From: Arthrobacter pityocampae
GTDB taxonomy: Bacteria > Actinomycetota > Actinomycetes > Actinomycetales > Micrococcaceae
Assembly: GCF_002927275.1 (NCBI RefSeq)
Contig: NZ_PRKW01000006.1
Coordinates: forward strand, 186,001-250,000
Length of the DNA: 64,000 nucleotides
Reading direction: 5' to 3'
Part shown: piece after piece, positions 17,748 to 27,134 of the stretch
How positions within the stretch are numbered: the stretch's first letter is position 1
Layout: every line of letters starts with the position of its first letter
Notes under the pieces: model-generated
What the model was told of the DNA's origin: nothing
The model's input: the letters and a program-made list of their open reading frames with translations, nothing else
Database searches by the model: none
Position numbers and translations under genes: made by a program

Positions 17748-18920
17748 ATGCACAACGACGTACCACTACTGAAGATCGCCATGGTCGGTCATGGTTTCAT
17801 GGGCGCCGCCCACTCCCAGGGATGGCGGGTGGCACCGCGGTTCTTCGATCTGCCTGCCCGACCGGAGATGGCTCTGCTCGTGGGACGCACTTCCCCGGGG
17901 GTCGAGACCGCGGCCGAGAAGTGGGGCTGGAAGGAGACCACAACCGACTGGCGGGTCGCGGTGCAACGCGACGACATCGACGCCATCGACATCGTCACCC
18001 CCGGCGGTTCACATGCTGAAATCGCCATCGCTGCACTGGAAGCGGGCAAACACGTCCTGTGCGAGAAGCCGCTCGCCAACACCCTGGAAGAGGCCATCGC
18101 AATGACCGAGGCGGCCGACCGGGCCGGCAAGGACGTTTTCGCGATGGTCGGTTTCACCTACCGCCGCGTCCCTGCGGCCGCCTTCGCCCGCGGCCTCGTC
18201 CAGTCCGGGTCCATCGGCGAGGTACGCCAGATCCGGGCAACGTACCTGCAGGACTGGCTCGTGGATCCCGAGGCCCCGTTGACGTGGCGCCTACAGAAGG
18301 ACCACGCGGGCTCCGGCGCACTCGGCGACCTCGGCGCCCACGCCGTCGATCTCGCCCAGTTCATCACCGGCCAAAGGGTGACCGGCGTGAGCGGGTTGCT
18401 CAACACGTTCGTCCACGAGCGTCCCCTCCTCGCGGAAACGAGGGGATTGGCAGGAACCGCAACACAGGAGAGGGGCGCTGTCACGGTGGACGATGTCGCC
18501 CTGTTCACAGGCCGTTTCGACGGTGGAGCCATCGGGTCCTTCGAAGCGACTCGCATGTCGACCGGTCGCAAGAACGCCCTCCGCCTCGAGGTGTCGGGTT
18601 CATCCGGCGCGGTCTACTTCGACCTCGAGAAGATGAACTCCCTCGGTTTCTACGATGCGACCGCCCCCGACACCCGCCGGGGATTCACCGACATCATGGT
18701 GACAGAGCCCGACCACCCCTATCTGTCCGCATGGTGGCCTGCCGGCCACTCCCTCGGATACGAGCACGGCTTCGTGCACCAGGCGAAGGACTTCGTCGAA
18801 GCCATCGTGGAGAGACGCCAGCCCGAGCCTTCCTTCGCTGACGGCCTCCAGGTTCAGAGAGTGCTCGACGGCGTGGAGCGGAGCGCCGGCGCGGACAGCC
18901 TCTGGACCAGGACAACATAA
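17748..18920 (+). CDS. Gfo/Idh/MocA family oxidoreductase
   Basis: NAD(P)-dependent sugar or cyclitol dehydrogenase of 390 residues. The Rossmann motif is IAMVGHGFMGAAH (residues about 9-21), followed by DAIDIVTPGGSHAEIA, the family EKPL motif (GKHVLCEKPLANTLEE), and the C-terminal domain with GSGALGDLGAHAVDLAQFITG. It lies in the sugar ABC locus with an isomerase gene downstream, so it likely oxidises or epimerises the imported compound. ATG 17748 follows an AAGAGGAAAC site. The exact substrate is unknown. Confidence 0.92.
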   Translation: MHNDVPLLKIAMVGHGFMGAAHSQGWRVAPRFFDLPARPEMALLVGRTSPGVETAAEKWGWKETTTDWRVAVQRDDIDAIDIVTPGGSHAEIAIAALEAGKHVLCEKPLANTLEEAIAMTEAADRAGKDVFAMVGFTYRRVPAAAFARGLVQSGSIGEVRQIRATYLQDWLVDPEAPLTWRLQKDHAGSGALGDLGAHAVDLAQFITGQRVTGVSGLLNTFVHERPLLAETRGLAGTATQERGAVTVDDVALFTGRFDGGAIGSFEATRMSTGRKNALRLEVSGSSGAVYFDLEKMNSLGFYDATAPDTRRGFTDIMVTEPDHPYLSAWWPAGHSLGYEHGFVHQAKDFVEAIVERRQPEPSFADGLQVQRVLDGVERSAGADSLWTRTT

Positions 18921-19013
18921 ATCCCAGCGCTCGACGGCGTGCTCGTTCGCAGGGTTGGTCGCCGGGCCCGGAAGCTGCACTTCATTGCCCGTCCACTCAC
19001 CCCAGGAGACCGC

Positions 19014-20012
19014 ATGACCCGCAACTACACCCTGTTCACCGGCCAGTGGGCCGATCTCCCCTTCGAGAAGGTCGCCGAGCTCGCCGGCCAGTGGGGCTAC
19101 GACGGCCTCGAGATCGCCGTCTCGGGGGACCACCTCGACGCCTGGCGGTGGGACGACGACGCCTACGTCCAGGACCGGCTCGACATCCTCGAACGCAACG
19201 GGCTGAAAGTCTGGGCCATCTCGAACCACCTCAAGGGGCAGGCCGTGTGCGACGACCCCATCGACTTCCGCCACGAGGCGATCGTGGGCCCGACGGTGTG
19301 GGGCGACGGCGACCCCGAGGGCGTGCGCCGGCGGGCGGCGGAGGAGATGAAGCTGACCGCGCGCCTCGCGAGGAAGCTCGGCGTGGACACCGTCGTCGGC
19401 TTCACCGGCTCCTCGATCTGGCAGTACGTGGCCATGTTCCCGCCCGTGCCCGCGACGGTCATCGAGGCCGGGTACCAGGACTTCGCGGACCGCTGGAACC
19501 CCATCCTGGACGTCTTCGACGAGTGCGGCGTCCGCTTCGCGCACGAGGTCCACCCCTCGGAGATCGCCTACGACTACTGGTCCACGCAGCGCACGCTCGA
19601 CGCCATCGGCCATCGCCCGGCCTTCGGCCTCAACTGGGACCCGAGCCACTTCCTGTGGCAGCAGATCGACCCGGTGGCGTTCATCTCGGACTTCAAGGAC
19701 CGCATCTACCACGTGGACTGCAAGGACACGAAGATGCGCATGGGCGGGGGGCGCAACGGGATCATGTCCTCGCACCTGCCGTGGGGGGACCCGCGGCGCG
19801 GCTGGGACTTCGTGTCCACGGGCCGGGGCGACGTGCCCTGGGAGGACAGCTTCCGGGCGCTGACGGCCATCGGCTACACGGGCCCCATCTCCGTGGAGTG
19901 GGAGGACGCCGGCATGGACCGGCTGCAGGGAGCACCCGAGGCCCTCGCCTTCCTGAAGCGGTTCGACTTCGCGCCGTCGGAGACGTCCTTCGACGCGGCG
20001 TTCAGCCAGTAG
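19014..20012 (+). CDS. Sugar phosphate isomerase/epimerase (xylose isomerase-like TIM barrel)
   Basis: A 332-residue AP-endonuclease-2/xylose-isomerase-type TIM barrel. Motifs include GYDGLEIAV, the metal-site residues in AHEVHPSEIAYDY and FGLNWDPSHFLWQ, HVDCKDTKM, and the C-terminal GPISVEWEDAGMD. Such proteins act beside Gfo/Idh dehydrogenases in inositol and 3-keto-sugar pathways. ATG 19014 has AGGAG 6 nt upstream. The open frame to 18939 has no site. Last gene of the plus-strand sugar unit. Confidence 0.9.
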   Translation: MTRNYTLFTGQWADLPFEKVAELAGQWGYDGLEIAVSGDHLDAWRWDDDAYVQDRLDILERNGLKVWAISNHLKGQAVCDDPIDFRHEAIVGPTVWGDGDPEGVRRRAAEEMKLTARLARKLGVDTVVGFTGSSIWQYVAMFPPVPATVIEAGYQDFADRWNPILDVFDECGVRFAHEVHPSEIAYDYWSTQRTLDAIGHRPAFGLNWDPSHFLWQQIDPVAFISDFKDRIYHVDCKDTKMRMGGGRNGIMSSHLPWGDPRRGWDFVSTGRGDVPWEDSFRALTAIGYTGPISVEWEDAGMDRLQGAPEALAFLKRFDFAPSETSFDAAFSQ

Positions 20013-20170
20013 TCCCGGTCAGTAGGAGGCAGGCCCTTCCGAGTACCCGTTACGCGTGACCCGTCCGCCGCACCCGCCTAGCGTGGTCCTCGCCCGTGCC
20101 ATCCGGCCCGGGCGACGACGGGCAGCCGGGTCTTCGTGCGGGGTGCCTCATTTCCGGGGGACGATGCGAC

Positions 20171-21373
20171 ATGACAGACACTCGGGCGGGAGCCACCGGC
20201 ACGGCGGTCTGGGGACGGGCGGCGACGCTCGTCCCCGGCCGCGACCGCTACCTCGATCTGCTCCGCGCCATCGCACTGGTGCGCGTCGTGACACTGCACA
20301 CCTACTTCGAGGCCGTCTGGCTGACCGTCGTCTTCCCCTCCCTGGGCATCATGTTCGCCCTGGCCGGAGCGCTGATGGCGCGGTCGCTGGACCGGCCCAC
20401 CTTCGAGGTGCTGAGGAACCGGGCCCGGCGGCTGCTGCTGCCCCTCTGGGTCTATGCCCTCGCCATCCTGGGCCTGCTGGCCCTCCAGGGCTGGCGGCCC
20501 CCCGAAGGCGATGCCGTCGGCTGGTGGCTGCGCCTGATGCTGTGGTTCGTGCCGATCGGCGAATTCCCGATCCCCCAGGAGGCATCGTCGGGCATCGACG
20601 GGGCTCCGTTCGCATGGGCGGAACTCGCGGTGATCGCGCTCTGGTACATCCGTGCGTACTTCTGGTTCGTCCTGCTGTCCCCGTTGCTGCTGAGGGCGTT
20701 CCGTCGCCTGCCCTGGGTGACGTTGTTCGCGCCCCTCGTCCTCTGCGGCGTCCTCGCCACCGGCGAGATGCCGGTCCCCGACGCCGTCGCCTCCGTGATC
20801 GAGGACTTCGCGACCTTCGGGTCCTGCTGGGTGCTGGGGTTCGCGTACCAGCGGGGGTTCCTGCAGGCACTCCCCCGGATCGCCACTCCACTGGTGGCGG
20901 TACTGCTCATGGCGGCCGGTCTCTGGTGGGCGTCAGGACACCCCACCGAGGAAGGGTGGGACCTCGGGGAGATACCCCTCGCGCAGGCACTCTGGTCCTT
21001 CGGTTTCTGCGTGCTGCTGCTGCGCATCTCCCCCTCGTGGTCCACGTTCCCCGGGCCGCTGCGGCTCTTCGACGGCGCGATCACCCTCATCAACAACCGG
21101 GCCATCACCATCTACCTCTGGCACCTCCCGGCCCTCATCCTGACGGTCCCGGTGATCGACCAGTTGTGGGCCGTCCCCGCCCTCGAGACGTCGGTCCCGG
21201 GGCTGCTCGACAGCCATGGGCTCCAGCTCGCGCTGGTCTGGCTGATGGTCGGGATCGCGATCCTGACCGTCGGCTGGGTCGAGGACATCGCGGCACGCCG
21301 CCCGCCCCGGTTGTGGCCGTCGGGGCCGCCGCGGCGGACACCCGTACCCGGGGGAACGCCGCCCCGGGTCTGA
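20171..21373 (+). CDS. Acyltransferase 3-like membrane protein
   Basis: Integral membrane protein of 400 residues with about ten hydrophobic segments. It opens RDRYLDLLRAIALVRVVTLHTYF, the acyltransferase-3 signature with R and H residues on the first helix, and continues FPSLGIMFALAGALM. Members transfer acetyl or other acyl groups to surface glycans or lipids. The acceptor is unknown. ATG 20171 gives MTDTRAG. An upstream in-frame ATG at 20096 would add 25 residues of non-membrane sequence. No partner gene adjoins it. Confidence 0.8.
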   Translation: MTDTRAGATGTAVWGRAATLVPGRDRYLDLLRAIALVRVVTLHTYFEAVWLTVVFPSLGIMFALAGALMARSLDRPTFEVLRNRARRLLLPLWVYALAILGLLALQGWRPPEGDAVGWWLRLMLWFVPIGEFPIPQEASSGIDGAPFAWAELAVIALWYIRAYFWFVLLSPLLLRAFRRLPWVTLFAPLVLCGVLATGEMPVPDAVASVIEDFATFGSCWVLGFAYQRGFLQALPRIATPLVAVLLMAAGLWWASGHPTEEGWDLGEIPLAQALWSFGFCVLLLRISPSWSTFPGPLRLFDGAITLINNRAITIYLWHLPALILTVPVIDQLWAVPALETSVPGLLDSHGLQLALVWLMVGIAILTVGWVEDIAARRPPRLWPSGPPRRTPVPGGTPPRV

Positions 21374-21460
21374 ACACCCGCCGCGGCGGACCAGTCCCGG
21401 AGGTGTGATTCCGGTCATTTTCGTAACCTCGTAGAAATGGACGCGGAGTAGCCTTGGAGC

Positions 21461-22285
21461 ATGCATGAACTCCAGGCACGGATCATCGAGGAAATGGGCG
21501 TCAGGCCCACCATCGACCCCGCGGCGGAAGTCCGCAGCCGGGTCGGCTTCCTGAAGGACTACGTCAGGTCCACAGGCACACGCGGGTTCGTCCTCGGCAT
21601 CAGCGGCGGACTCGACTCCACCCTGGCCGGCAAACTCGCCCAGCTCGCCGTCGACGAACTGCGGTCCGAAGGCGCGGACGCCGATTTCATCGCCCTGCGG
21701 CTGCCCTACAACGTCCAGAAGGACGAGGAGGACGCCCAGGCGGCCCTCGCCTTCATCCAGCCGCGCACCTCGAAGGTGTTCAACGTGGCCCCCGCCGTGG
21801 ACGGCATCCAGCAGGAGTACGCGGCGACCACCGGCGAGCGCATCACGGACTACACCAAGGGCAACACGAAGGCCCGCGCCCGCATGGTGGCCCAGTACGC
21901 CGTCGCCGGGCAGCACAACCTGCTCGTCATCGGCACCGATCATGGCGCGGAGTCGGTCACGGGCTTCTTCACCAAGTTCGGCGACGGCGGAGCCGACGTC
22001 CTCCCGCTCTTCGGGCTGAACAAGCGCCAGAACCGCGCCCTCCTCAGGGAACTCGGAGCACCGGCCGCGCTCTACGACAAGATCCCGACGGCGGATCTGC
22101 TGGACGAGGTGCCCGGCCAGACCGACGAGCACGAACTCGGCCTCACCTACGAGCAGATCGACGACTACCTCGAGGGCCGCGAGATCGACGCCGACGCCGC
22201 GAAGGCGATCGAGCACCGCTACTGGACCACGCGGCACAAGCGGACGGTGCCGGTCACCCTGTTCGACTCGTGGTGGCGTGAGTAA
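21461..22285 (+). CDS. nadE: Ammonia-dependent NAD+ synthetase
   Basis: Amidates nicotinate adenine dinucleotide to NAD+ using ATP and ammonia. The 274-residue length marks the short, glutaminase-free form. The PP-loop SGGLDST is at residues 48-54, followed by the [14 protein letters not shown] substrate segment, [38 protein letters not shown] and the C-terminal [11 protein letters not shown] 21461 follows a GGAG site. xthA begins 26 nt downstream. Confidence 0.96.
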   Translation: MHELQARIIEEMGVRPTIDPAAEVRSRVGFLKDYVRSTGTRGFVLGISGGLDSTLAGKLAQLAVDELRSEGADADFIALRLPYNVQKDEEDAQAALAFIQPRTSKVFNVAPAVDGIQQEYAATTGERITDYTKGNTKARARMVAQYAVAGQHNLLVIGTDHGAESVTGFFTKFGDGGADVLPLFGLNKRQNRALLRELGAPAALYDKIPTADLLDEVPGQTDEHELGLTYEQIDDYLEGREIDADAAKAIEHRYWTTRHKRTVPVTLFDSWWRE

Positions 22286-22311
22286 ACAGCACCGTTGGTA
22301 ACGTAGGGGGC

Positions 22312-23121
22312 GTGAAGATCGCCACCTGGAACGTCAACTCCCTCCGTGCCCGCGCCGACCGCGTCGAAGCCTGGCTGGACAGGTCCGACGTCGACGTCCT
22401 GGCCATCCAGGAGACGAAGTGCAAGGACGAGAACTTCCCCTGGGAGTTGTTCGAGAACAGCGGCTTCGAGGTGGCGCACTTCGGCATCAGCCAGTGGAAC
22501 GGCGTCGCGATCGCCTCCCGCGTGGGGCTCGACGACGTCGAACGCACCTTCCCCGGCCAGCCCGCCTTCGGCAAACCCGGCGCGGACGAGGTGCAGGAGG
22601 CCCGTGCGATCGCGGCGACGTGCGGTGGGGTGCGGGTCTGGAGCCTGTACGTCCCGAACGGTCGCGCCCTCGACGACCCGCACATGCCGTACAAGATCGA
22701 CTGGCTGAACACGCTCCGCGGCCACGCGCAGCAGTGGATCACCGAGGACCCCGATGCGCAGATCGCCCTGATGGGCGACTGGAACATCGCACCCCAGGAC
22801 GACGACGTCTGGGACATCGACCTGTTCGTCGACGGCGGCTACACCCACGTCAGCCCGGCCGAGCGCGCCGCGTTCCAGGCGTTCCTCGACTCCGGCTTCG
22901 CCGACCTCGCCCGGCCCTTCACCCCCGGGCCCGGCCTGTACACCTACTGGGACTACAAGCAGCTCCGCTTCCCGAAGAAGGAGGGCATGCGCATCGACTT
23001 CGTGCTCGGCTCCCCCGCCCTGGCCGCCCGCACGACGGACGCCTTCGTGGACCGGGAGGAGCGCAAGGGCAAGGGCGCCTCCGATCACGCGCCCGTGATC
23101 GTGGAACTCAGCGGACCGTGA
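22312..23121 (+). CDS. xthA: Exodeoxyribonuclease III
   Basis: Mg-dependent AP endonuclease and 3'-5' exonuclease of base excision repair. The 269-residue protein starts MKIATWNVNSLRARADRVEAWL (from GTG 22312), with the catalytic metal Glu in LAIQETKCKDENFP, then SLYVPNGRA, MGDWNIAPQDDDVWD, and the C-terminal MRIDFVLGS and SDHAPVIVEL with its catalytic Asp and His. All active-site motifs are present. It overlaps the next gene by 4 nt (GTGA). Confidence 0.95.
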   Translation: MKIATWNVNSLRARADRVEAWLDRSDVDVLAIQETKCKDENFPWELFENSGFEVAHFGISQWNGVAIASRVGLDDVERTFPGQPAFGKPGADEVQEARAIAATCGGVRVWSLYVPNGRALDDPHMPYKIDWLNTLRGHAQQWITEDPDAQIALMGDWNIAPQDDDVWDIDLFVDGGYTHVSPAERAAFQAFLDSGFADLARPFTPGPGLYTYWDYKQLRFPKKEGMRIDFVLGSPALAARTTDAFVDREERKGKGASDHAPVIVELSGP

Positions 23122-23966
23122 GCCGACTGGGCCAGGTCCTCCGGCCGTTCCCGTACGTCTCCTACCTGCGGGTCTACGAACCCCTCGACGCCTTCTCGGA
23201 CGCCCAGCAGCTCGCGATCCTCGAACAGCGGGCCCGCGAACGGGAACTGACGGAGGAGCTCGAGCACGAGCAGTCGCTCCGGCGCATCCTGCGCACCGTC
23301 TCGGACCCCTTCCCGCATCACGAGGCGGACCTCGTGCGCGTCACCCACTTCCCGAGCCTGAACGGCACGACGACGCCCTACTACTGCCCCAACCAGCTGG
23401 CCGTCCGGACCACGCTCGCCGCGGAGTCCCTGGACCAGAGCCTGCGCGGGCCCCTGATCGACGTCCTCGTGCCGGAGATCGCCCGTGAGGCGCACCAGGC
23501 CCGGCTGGACCCGGACACCTTCGCGGACTCCGTCGCGAGGCTCTACACGCGGTCGGCCACCTGGGGCGTGCCCTTCGCCTGGTTCGCCCTGATCCACGAG
23601 GACGACCTCACGGAGGTCGTCGAGGACGACGGGCGGGTCAGCACCGTGCGGATCACGGCGCGGATCGGGGACTGCATCGACCGCGGGCGCCGCTCGATCG
23701 CCCAGCTGGCGGTCGGTGCCCCGGAGATGGACCTGCTGGACGAACTCACGGAGATCGTCGAATGGCTGGAGATCTTCCGGCGGGACGCCGTCGTCGAGGT
23801 CGACTACGGGCCGGTCGCCGACCGCGTGTTCCCGGACGACTCCCCGATGGACGTGCGCCTCGGGATCGAGAGCCTGGCCGAAGCCGACATGATGGGTGCC
23901 GCCGCCTCGTACCGGCGCCTCGCATCACGGTGGATCCCGATCCGCCAGCTCGCCCGCGCCTCCTGA
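23118..23966 (+). CDS. Conserved protein of unknown function coupled to xthA
   Basis: A 282-residue soluble protein I do not recognise. It opens SRLGQVLRPFPYVSYLRVYEPLDAF, has a strongly charged helix (LAILEQRARERELTEELEHEQSLRRIL, about 31-57) that may form a coiled coil, then FYCP-like and FAWFALIHEDD segments and a C-terminal helical part. No signal peptide or membrane span is visible. GTG 23118 overlaps the xthA stop by 4 nt, so the two are translated together, hinting at a link with DNA repair. It ends just before repeat copy A. Confidence 0.75.
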   Translation: MSRLGQVLRPFPYVSYLRVYEPLDAFSDAQQLAILEQRARERELTEELEHEQSLRRILRTVSDPFPHHEADLVRVTHFPSLNGTTTPYYCPNQLAVRTTLAAESLDQSLRGPLIDVLVPEIAREAHQARLDPDTFADSVARLYTRSATWGVPFAWFALIHEDDLTEVVEDDGRVSTVRITARIGDCIDRGRRSIAQLAVGAPEMDLLDELTEIVEWLEIFRRDAVVEVDYGPVADRVFPDDSPMDVRLGIESLAEADMMGAAASYRRLASRWIPIRQLARAS

Positions 23967-23985
23967 CCGCGCGGGCGATGCGCGT

Positions 23986-24072
23986 GCGGCGTCGTGCGTG
24001 CGTTTCGCGTCGAAGGGGCCTCTGACGCGGCGTGTTCTGCTGCAACACGCCCTTCCGCGGCGAAACGCGTGC
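23986..24072 (-). repeat. Intergenic repeat element, diverged copy A
   Basis: Read on the minus strand, the part with GAACACGCCG and running to ACGACGCCGC aligns with copies B and C (61056-61160, 63274-63378), though the left end differs. This copy folds strongly on itself: GCGTTTCGC pairs with GCGAAACGC, and GCGTGTT with AACACGC. It sits between two convergent genes and may also end transcription. Membership in the family is less certain than for B and C. Confidence 0.5.
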
Positions 24073-24106
24073 CGGAAGCCCCGCTCCACAGAGTGGTCGG
24101 GGCGCC

Positions 24107-25117
24107 TCAGGCCCTGACCGGCGCGGTCGTCGCCCGCTCCACGAGCGCGTGGGGCCGCGACGGCGGGTAGTCCGCCGGCTCGTTGCGCAGCAGCTCCCCG
24201 AGCAGGAGGTCCGCCGCGAACGCGCCCTGATCCTCGGGATCCTGCCGGATGGTCGTCAGGCCCATGGGTTCGGAGAACTCGTGGTCGTCGATGCCGATCA
24301 CGGACAGCTCCCCCGGTACGGAGACGCCGAGCTCCGCCGCAGCCTTCAGCACACCGAACGCCATCTCGTCGGAGGAGCAGAACACCGCCGTCGGCCGGTC
24401 CGCCGGATCGGCGAGCAGCTCCAGCGCCGACGCCCGGGACGTGGCGAAGCGGAAGTCGCCGAACGCGGACCAGTCCTCGCGCACACTCAGCCCGTGGTCC
24501 GTCATGGTCTGCTGGAAGGCCTGCTCGCGGAGGCGCGGCACCTCGAAGTCGATGTCGAAGGACCCGCCGCCCCGCATGTGGGCGATGCGCGTATGGCCGA
24601 GCCCGATCAGGTGCTCCACGGCGTCGCGGACGGCACGGGCGTCGTCGATCCCTACATGCCGGACACCCTCGACCGCGCCGCCCACCACGATGTTCGGGTA
24701 GTCCAGCTCCTGGACGGCGGTGCGCTCCTCCTCGGTGAGGTGCATGCACATGACCAGCAGGGCGTCGATGCGCTTGCGGAGGATGGAGCGGTGGAACACC
24801 CGGTCCCGGTTCACGCCCGCACCGCCGAGGCTGAAGAGGATGAGGTCGTACCCCGCGGCGCGCAGCTGACGGTCCACGCCCTCGAGCACGGCCGAGAAGT
24901 ACCAGCGGTCGATCACGGGGACGAGGACGCCCATGGCCATGGTGCGGCCCGACGCGAGGCCGGAGGCGGCCGACGACGGGACGTAGCCGAGCCGCTTCGC
25001 CGCCGAGGTGACCCGCGCCCGGGTGTCCTCGGCGACGCCCGGCAGCCCGCGCAGCGCACGGGAGACCGTCGCCGTCGAGACCCCGAGGGACGCCGCGACG
25101 TCGTCGATGCTCGTCAC
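24107..25117 (-). CDS. LacI-family transcriptional regulator of the AglEFG-like importer
   Basis: A 336-residue repressor with an N-terminal helix-turn-helix (SIDDVAASLGVSTATVSRAL, residues about 3-22) directly at the start, and a sugar-binding effector domain (TMAMGVLVPVIDRWYF; SVIGIDDHEFSEPMGL). GTG 25117 lies 2 nt after the permease stop, so it is the last gene of the importer operon. The palindrome GTAAGCGCTTAC at 28629 in front of that operon fits LacI-type binding, which suggests autoregulation with the transport genes. Confidence 0.9.
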   Translation of the reverse strand: MTSIDDVAASLGVSTATVSRALRGLPGVAEDTRARVTSAAKRLGYVPSSAASGLASGRTMAMGVLVPVIDRWYFSAVLEGVDRQLRAAGYDLILFSLGGAGVNRDRVFHRSILRKRIDALLVMCMHLTEEERTAVQELDYPNIVVGGAVEGVRHVGIDDARAVRDAVEHLIGLGHTRIAHMRGGGSFDIDFEVPRLREQAFQQTMTDHGLSVREDWSAFGDFRFATSRASALELLADPADRPTAVFCSSDEMAFGVLKAAAELGVSVPGELSVIGIDDHEFSEPMGLTTIRQDPEDQGAFAADLLLGELLRNEPADYPPSRPHALVERATTAPVRA

Positions 25118-25119
25118 GG

Positions 25120-26082
25120 TCAGCCCTTCAGGCCACCGGCGAGCAGGCCCCGCACGAAGTACCGCTGGAGCCCGAAGAACACGGCGAGGGGGATGATCAT
25201 CGAGACGAACGCCCCGGCCGTCAGTCGCTGCCATTCGCCGCCGCGGGAGCCCTGGAGCTCGGCGAGACGCTGCGTGATCGGGGCCACGTCCGCGCCGCCG
25301 CCGGAGAAGACGAGGGCCACCAGAAGGTCGTTCCACAGCCAGAGGAACTGGAAGATGCCGAAGGAGGCCAGGGCGGGGGTCGCGAGGGGGATGATGATGC
25401 GCCAGAAGATGGTGCTGTGCCCGGCGCCGTCCACCCGCGCGGCCTCGATGACCTCGCCGGGGATCTCCGCGATGAAGTTGTGCAGGAGGAAGATCGCCAG
25501 GGGCAGTCCGAAGATCGTGTGGGCGACCCACAGCTGGGCGTAGGTTCCGCTGGGCAGCAGCTGGAAGTCGCCGATCGTCAGGACCTTCGTGAAGAGCTGC
25601 AGCAGCGGGATGAGCGCCATCTGGAGCGGGACGATCTGCAGGGCGAACACGAAGATGAAGAGGGAGTCCTTGCCGCGGAAACGCCCCCAGGCGAACATGT
25701 AGGCCGCCATGGAGCCGAGGACCAGCGTGAAGATGGTCCCGGGGATCACGATCGCGAGCGAGTTGACGAAGTAGGACAGCAGGTTGGGCGACTGGCTGCC
25801 GCCGGGGCTCAGGACATCCGCGTAGTTCTCCAGCGTGAACTGGCGGTCCGAGAAGACGTTCCACCAGCCGTTGCCCTTGATGTTGTCCTCGGGCCGGAAC
25901 GACGAGATGAGCAGGCCGAAGGTGGGGATGGTCCAGAGCACGGCGATGATGACGGCCGCGGCCGTGGCACGCCTCGACGTCAGCTTCTGCTTGACGCGCT
26001 TCTGCATGGTGGGGCGGCCCTGGGTGGCGTCGTCCTTGACGTCCGGGAGGAGGTCCTTGTTCTCGAGGGGGACAGTGCTCAT
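25120..26082 (-). CDS. CUT1 sugar ABC transporter permease (AglG/MalG-like)
   Basis: Membrane subunit of 320 residues in the MalG branch. After a charged N-terminus of about 35 residues come six membrane segments (first VIIAVLWTIPTFGLLISSF). The conserved EAA loop reads EAARVDGAGHSTIFWRIIIPL. It overlaps the partner permease by 4 nt and is followed 2 nt later by the LacI gene. It works with the other permease, the binding lipoprotein and an ATPase that is not encoded here. Confidence 0.92.
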   Translation of the reverse strand: MSTVPLENKDLLPDVKDDATQGRPTMQKRVKQKLTSRRATAAAVIIAVLWTIPTFGLLISSFRPEDNIKGNGWWNVFSDRQFTLENYADVLSPGGSQSPNLLSYFVNSLAIVIPGTIFTLVLGSMAAYMFAWGRFRGKDSLFIFVFALQIVPLQMALIPLLQLFTKVLTIGDFQLLPSGTYAQLWVAHTIFGLPLAIFLLHNFIAEIPGEVIEAARVDGAGHSTIFWRIIIPLATPALASFGIFQFLWLWNDLLVALVFSGGGADVAPITQRLAELQGSRGGEWQRLTAGAFVSMIIPLAVFFGLQRYFVRGLLAGGLKG

Positions 26083-27044
26083 CGGATTTCCTTCTGCTTG
26101 CGGAGAAGCCGGGCGTTGTAGACGACCACCGGCAGCACCATCAGGAAGAGGATCAGGGCCAGAGCGGCGCCGCGGCCCGGCTCACCCGCCCGGAATGCCT
26201 GGGTGTACATCTCGTTGGCGACCACGGAGGTCTCGTACTGCCCCGCGGTCATCGTCCGCACGATGTCGAAGACCTTCAGCGTCCCGATGGTGATGGTCGT
26301 GACGACGACGATCAGCGAGCCGCGGATGGTGGGGATGGTGACGTTGCGGAACTGCTGCCACGCGCTGGCGCCGTCGAGCCGGGCGGCTTCGACGATCTCC
26401 GTCGGGATGCCCTTGATGGCGGCCGAGAGCACCACCATGGCGAAGCCGGTCTGGATCCAGATCATGACAGCGATCAGGAAGAACGTGTTCGTCGGAGCAT
26501 CGAGGAGGAACTGCTTCGGCTCCTGGCCGAACCACACCAGGATCTGGTTGAACAGGCCGATCTGATCCTGCTCCGGGCCCTTGTAGGCGTAGACGAACCG
26601 CCAGATGATGCCGGCCCCGACGAAGGAGATCGCCATGGGCATGAACACGAGTGCCTTGAGCGCCCTCTCCCCGCGGGCCCGGTCGATGAAGACCGCGTAG
26701 GCGAGGCCGATCGCGGAGGCGAGCAGAGGGACGAGGATCACCCAGATGACGGTGTTGCGCAGCGTGACCAGGGCCTCCGGCTGGGTGAACATCCACACGA
26801 AGTTGTCGAGGCCGACGAATTCGCCGTTGCGGCCGGTCAGGGAGAGGTAGGACGTCTGGAGGGCGGGGAACACGAGCCCGACGGCGAGCAGGAGCAGGGC
26901 CGGCGCGAGGAAGCCGGCGATCTGGATCTTCTCGCGTCCGGACTTGGGCGCCCGGTCCACCACCAGCATGATGAGCCCGATGATGGCGGCGAAGACGGCG
27001 AGGCCCACCACCACCTGTAAACCTTTGTCTGCAATATCTTCCAC
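26079..27044 (-). CDS. CUT1 sugar ABC transporter permease (AglF/MalF-like)
   Basis: Membrane subunit of 321 residues. An extra N-terminal membrane helix (VVVGLAVFAAIIGLIMLVV) precedes the usual six, as in AglF of alpha-glucoside systems. The EAA loop is EAARLDGASAWQQFRNVTIP. The ATG at 27044 lies about 130 nt after the binding-protein gene, with two strong hairpins in between, so its expression may be lower than that of the binding protein. The substrate class, alpha-glucosides or a related oligosaccharide, is inferred from subunit form. Confidence 0.9.
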   Translation of the reverse strand: MEDIADKGLQVVVGLAVFAAIIGLIMLVVDRAPKSGREKIQIAGFLAPALLLLAVGLVFPALQTSYLSLTGRNGEFVGLDNFVWMFTQPEALVTLRNTVIWVILVPLLASAIGLAYAVFIDRARGERALKALVFMPMAISFVGAGIIWRFVYAYKGPEQDQIGLFNQILVWFGQEPKQFLLDAPTNTFFLIAVMIWIQTGFAMVVLSAAIKGIPTEIVEAARLDGASAWQQFRNVTIPTIRGSLIVVVTTITIGTLKVFDIVRTMTAGQYETSVVANEMYTQAFRAGEPGRGAALALILFLMVLPVVVYNARLLRKQKEIR

Positions 27045-27090
27045 AGCCCAGCCTCCTGGCGTGCCTTTTGTAAGTGAATGGGGAGGCGGC

Positions 27091-27125
27091 GGAACGGGAG
27101 GACCGTGGGGCGGTCCTCCCGTTCC
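27091..27125 (-). terminator. Hairpin 2 between binding-protein and permease genes
   Basis: A perfect 15-bp stem (27091-27105 with 27111-27125) with loop tgggg, on the transcript between the binding-protein and permease genes. Together with the neighbouring hairpin it probably reduces read-through into the permeases. Confidence 0.7.
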
Positions 27126-27134
27126 GTCGACGGT

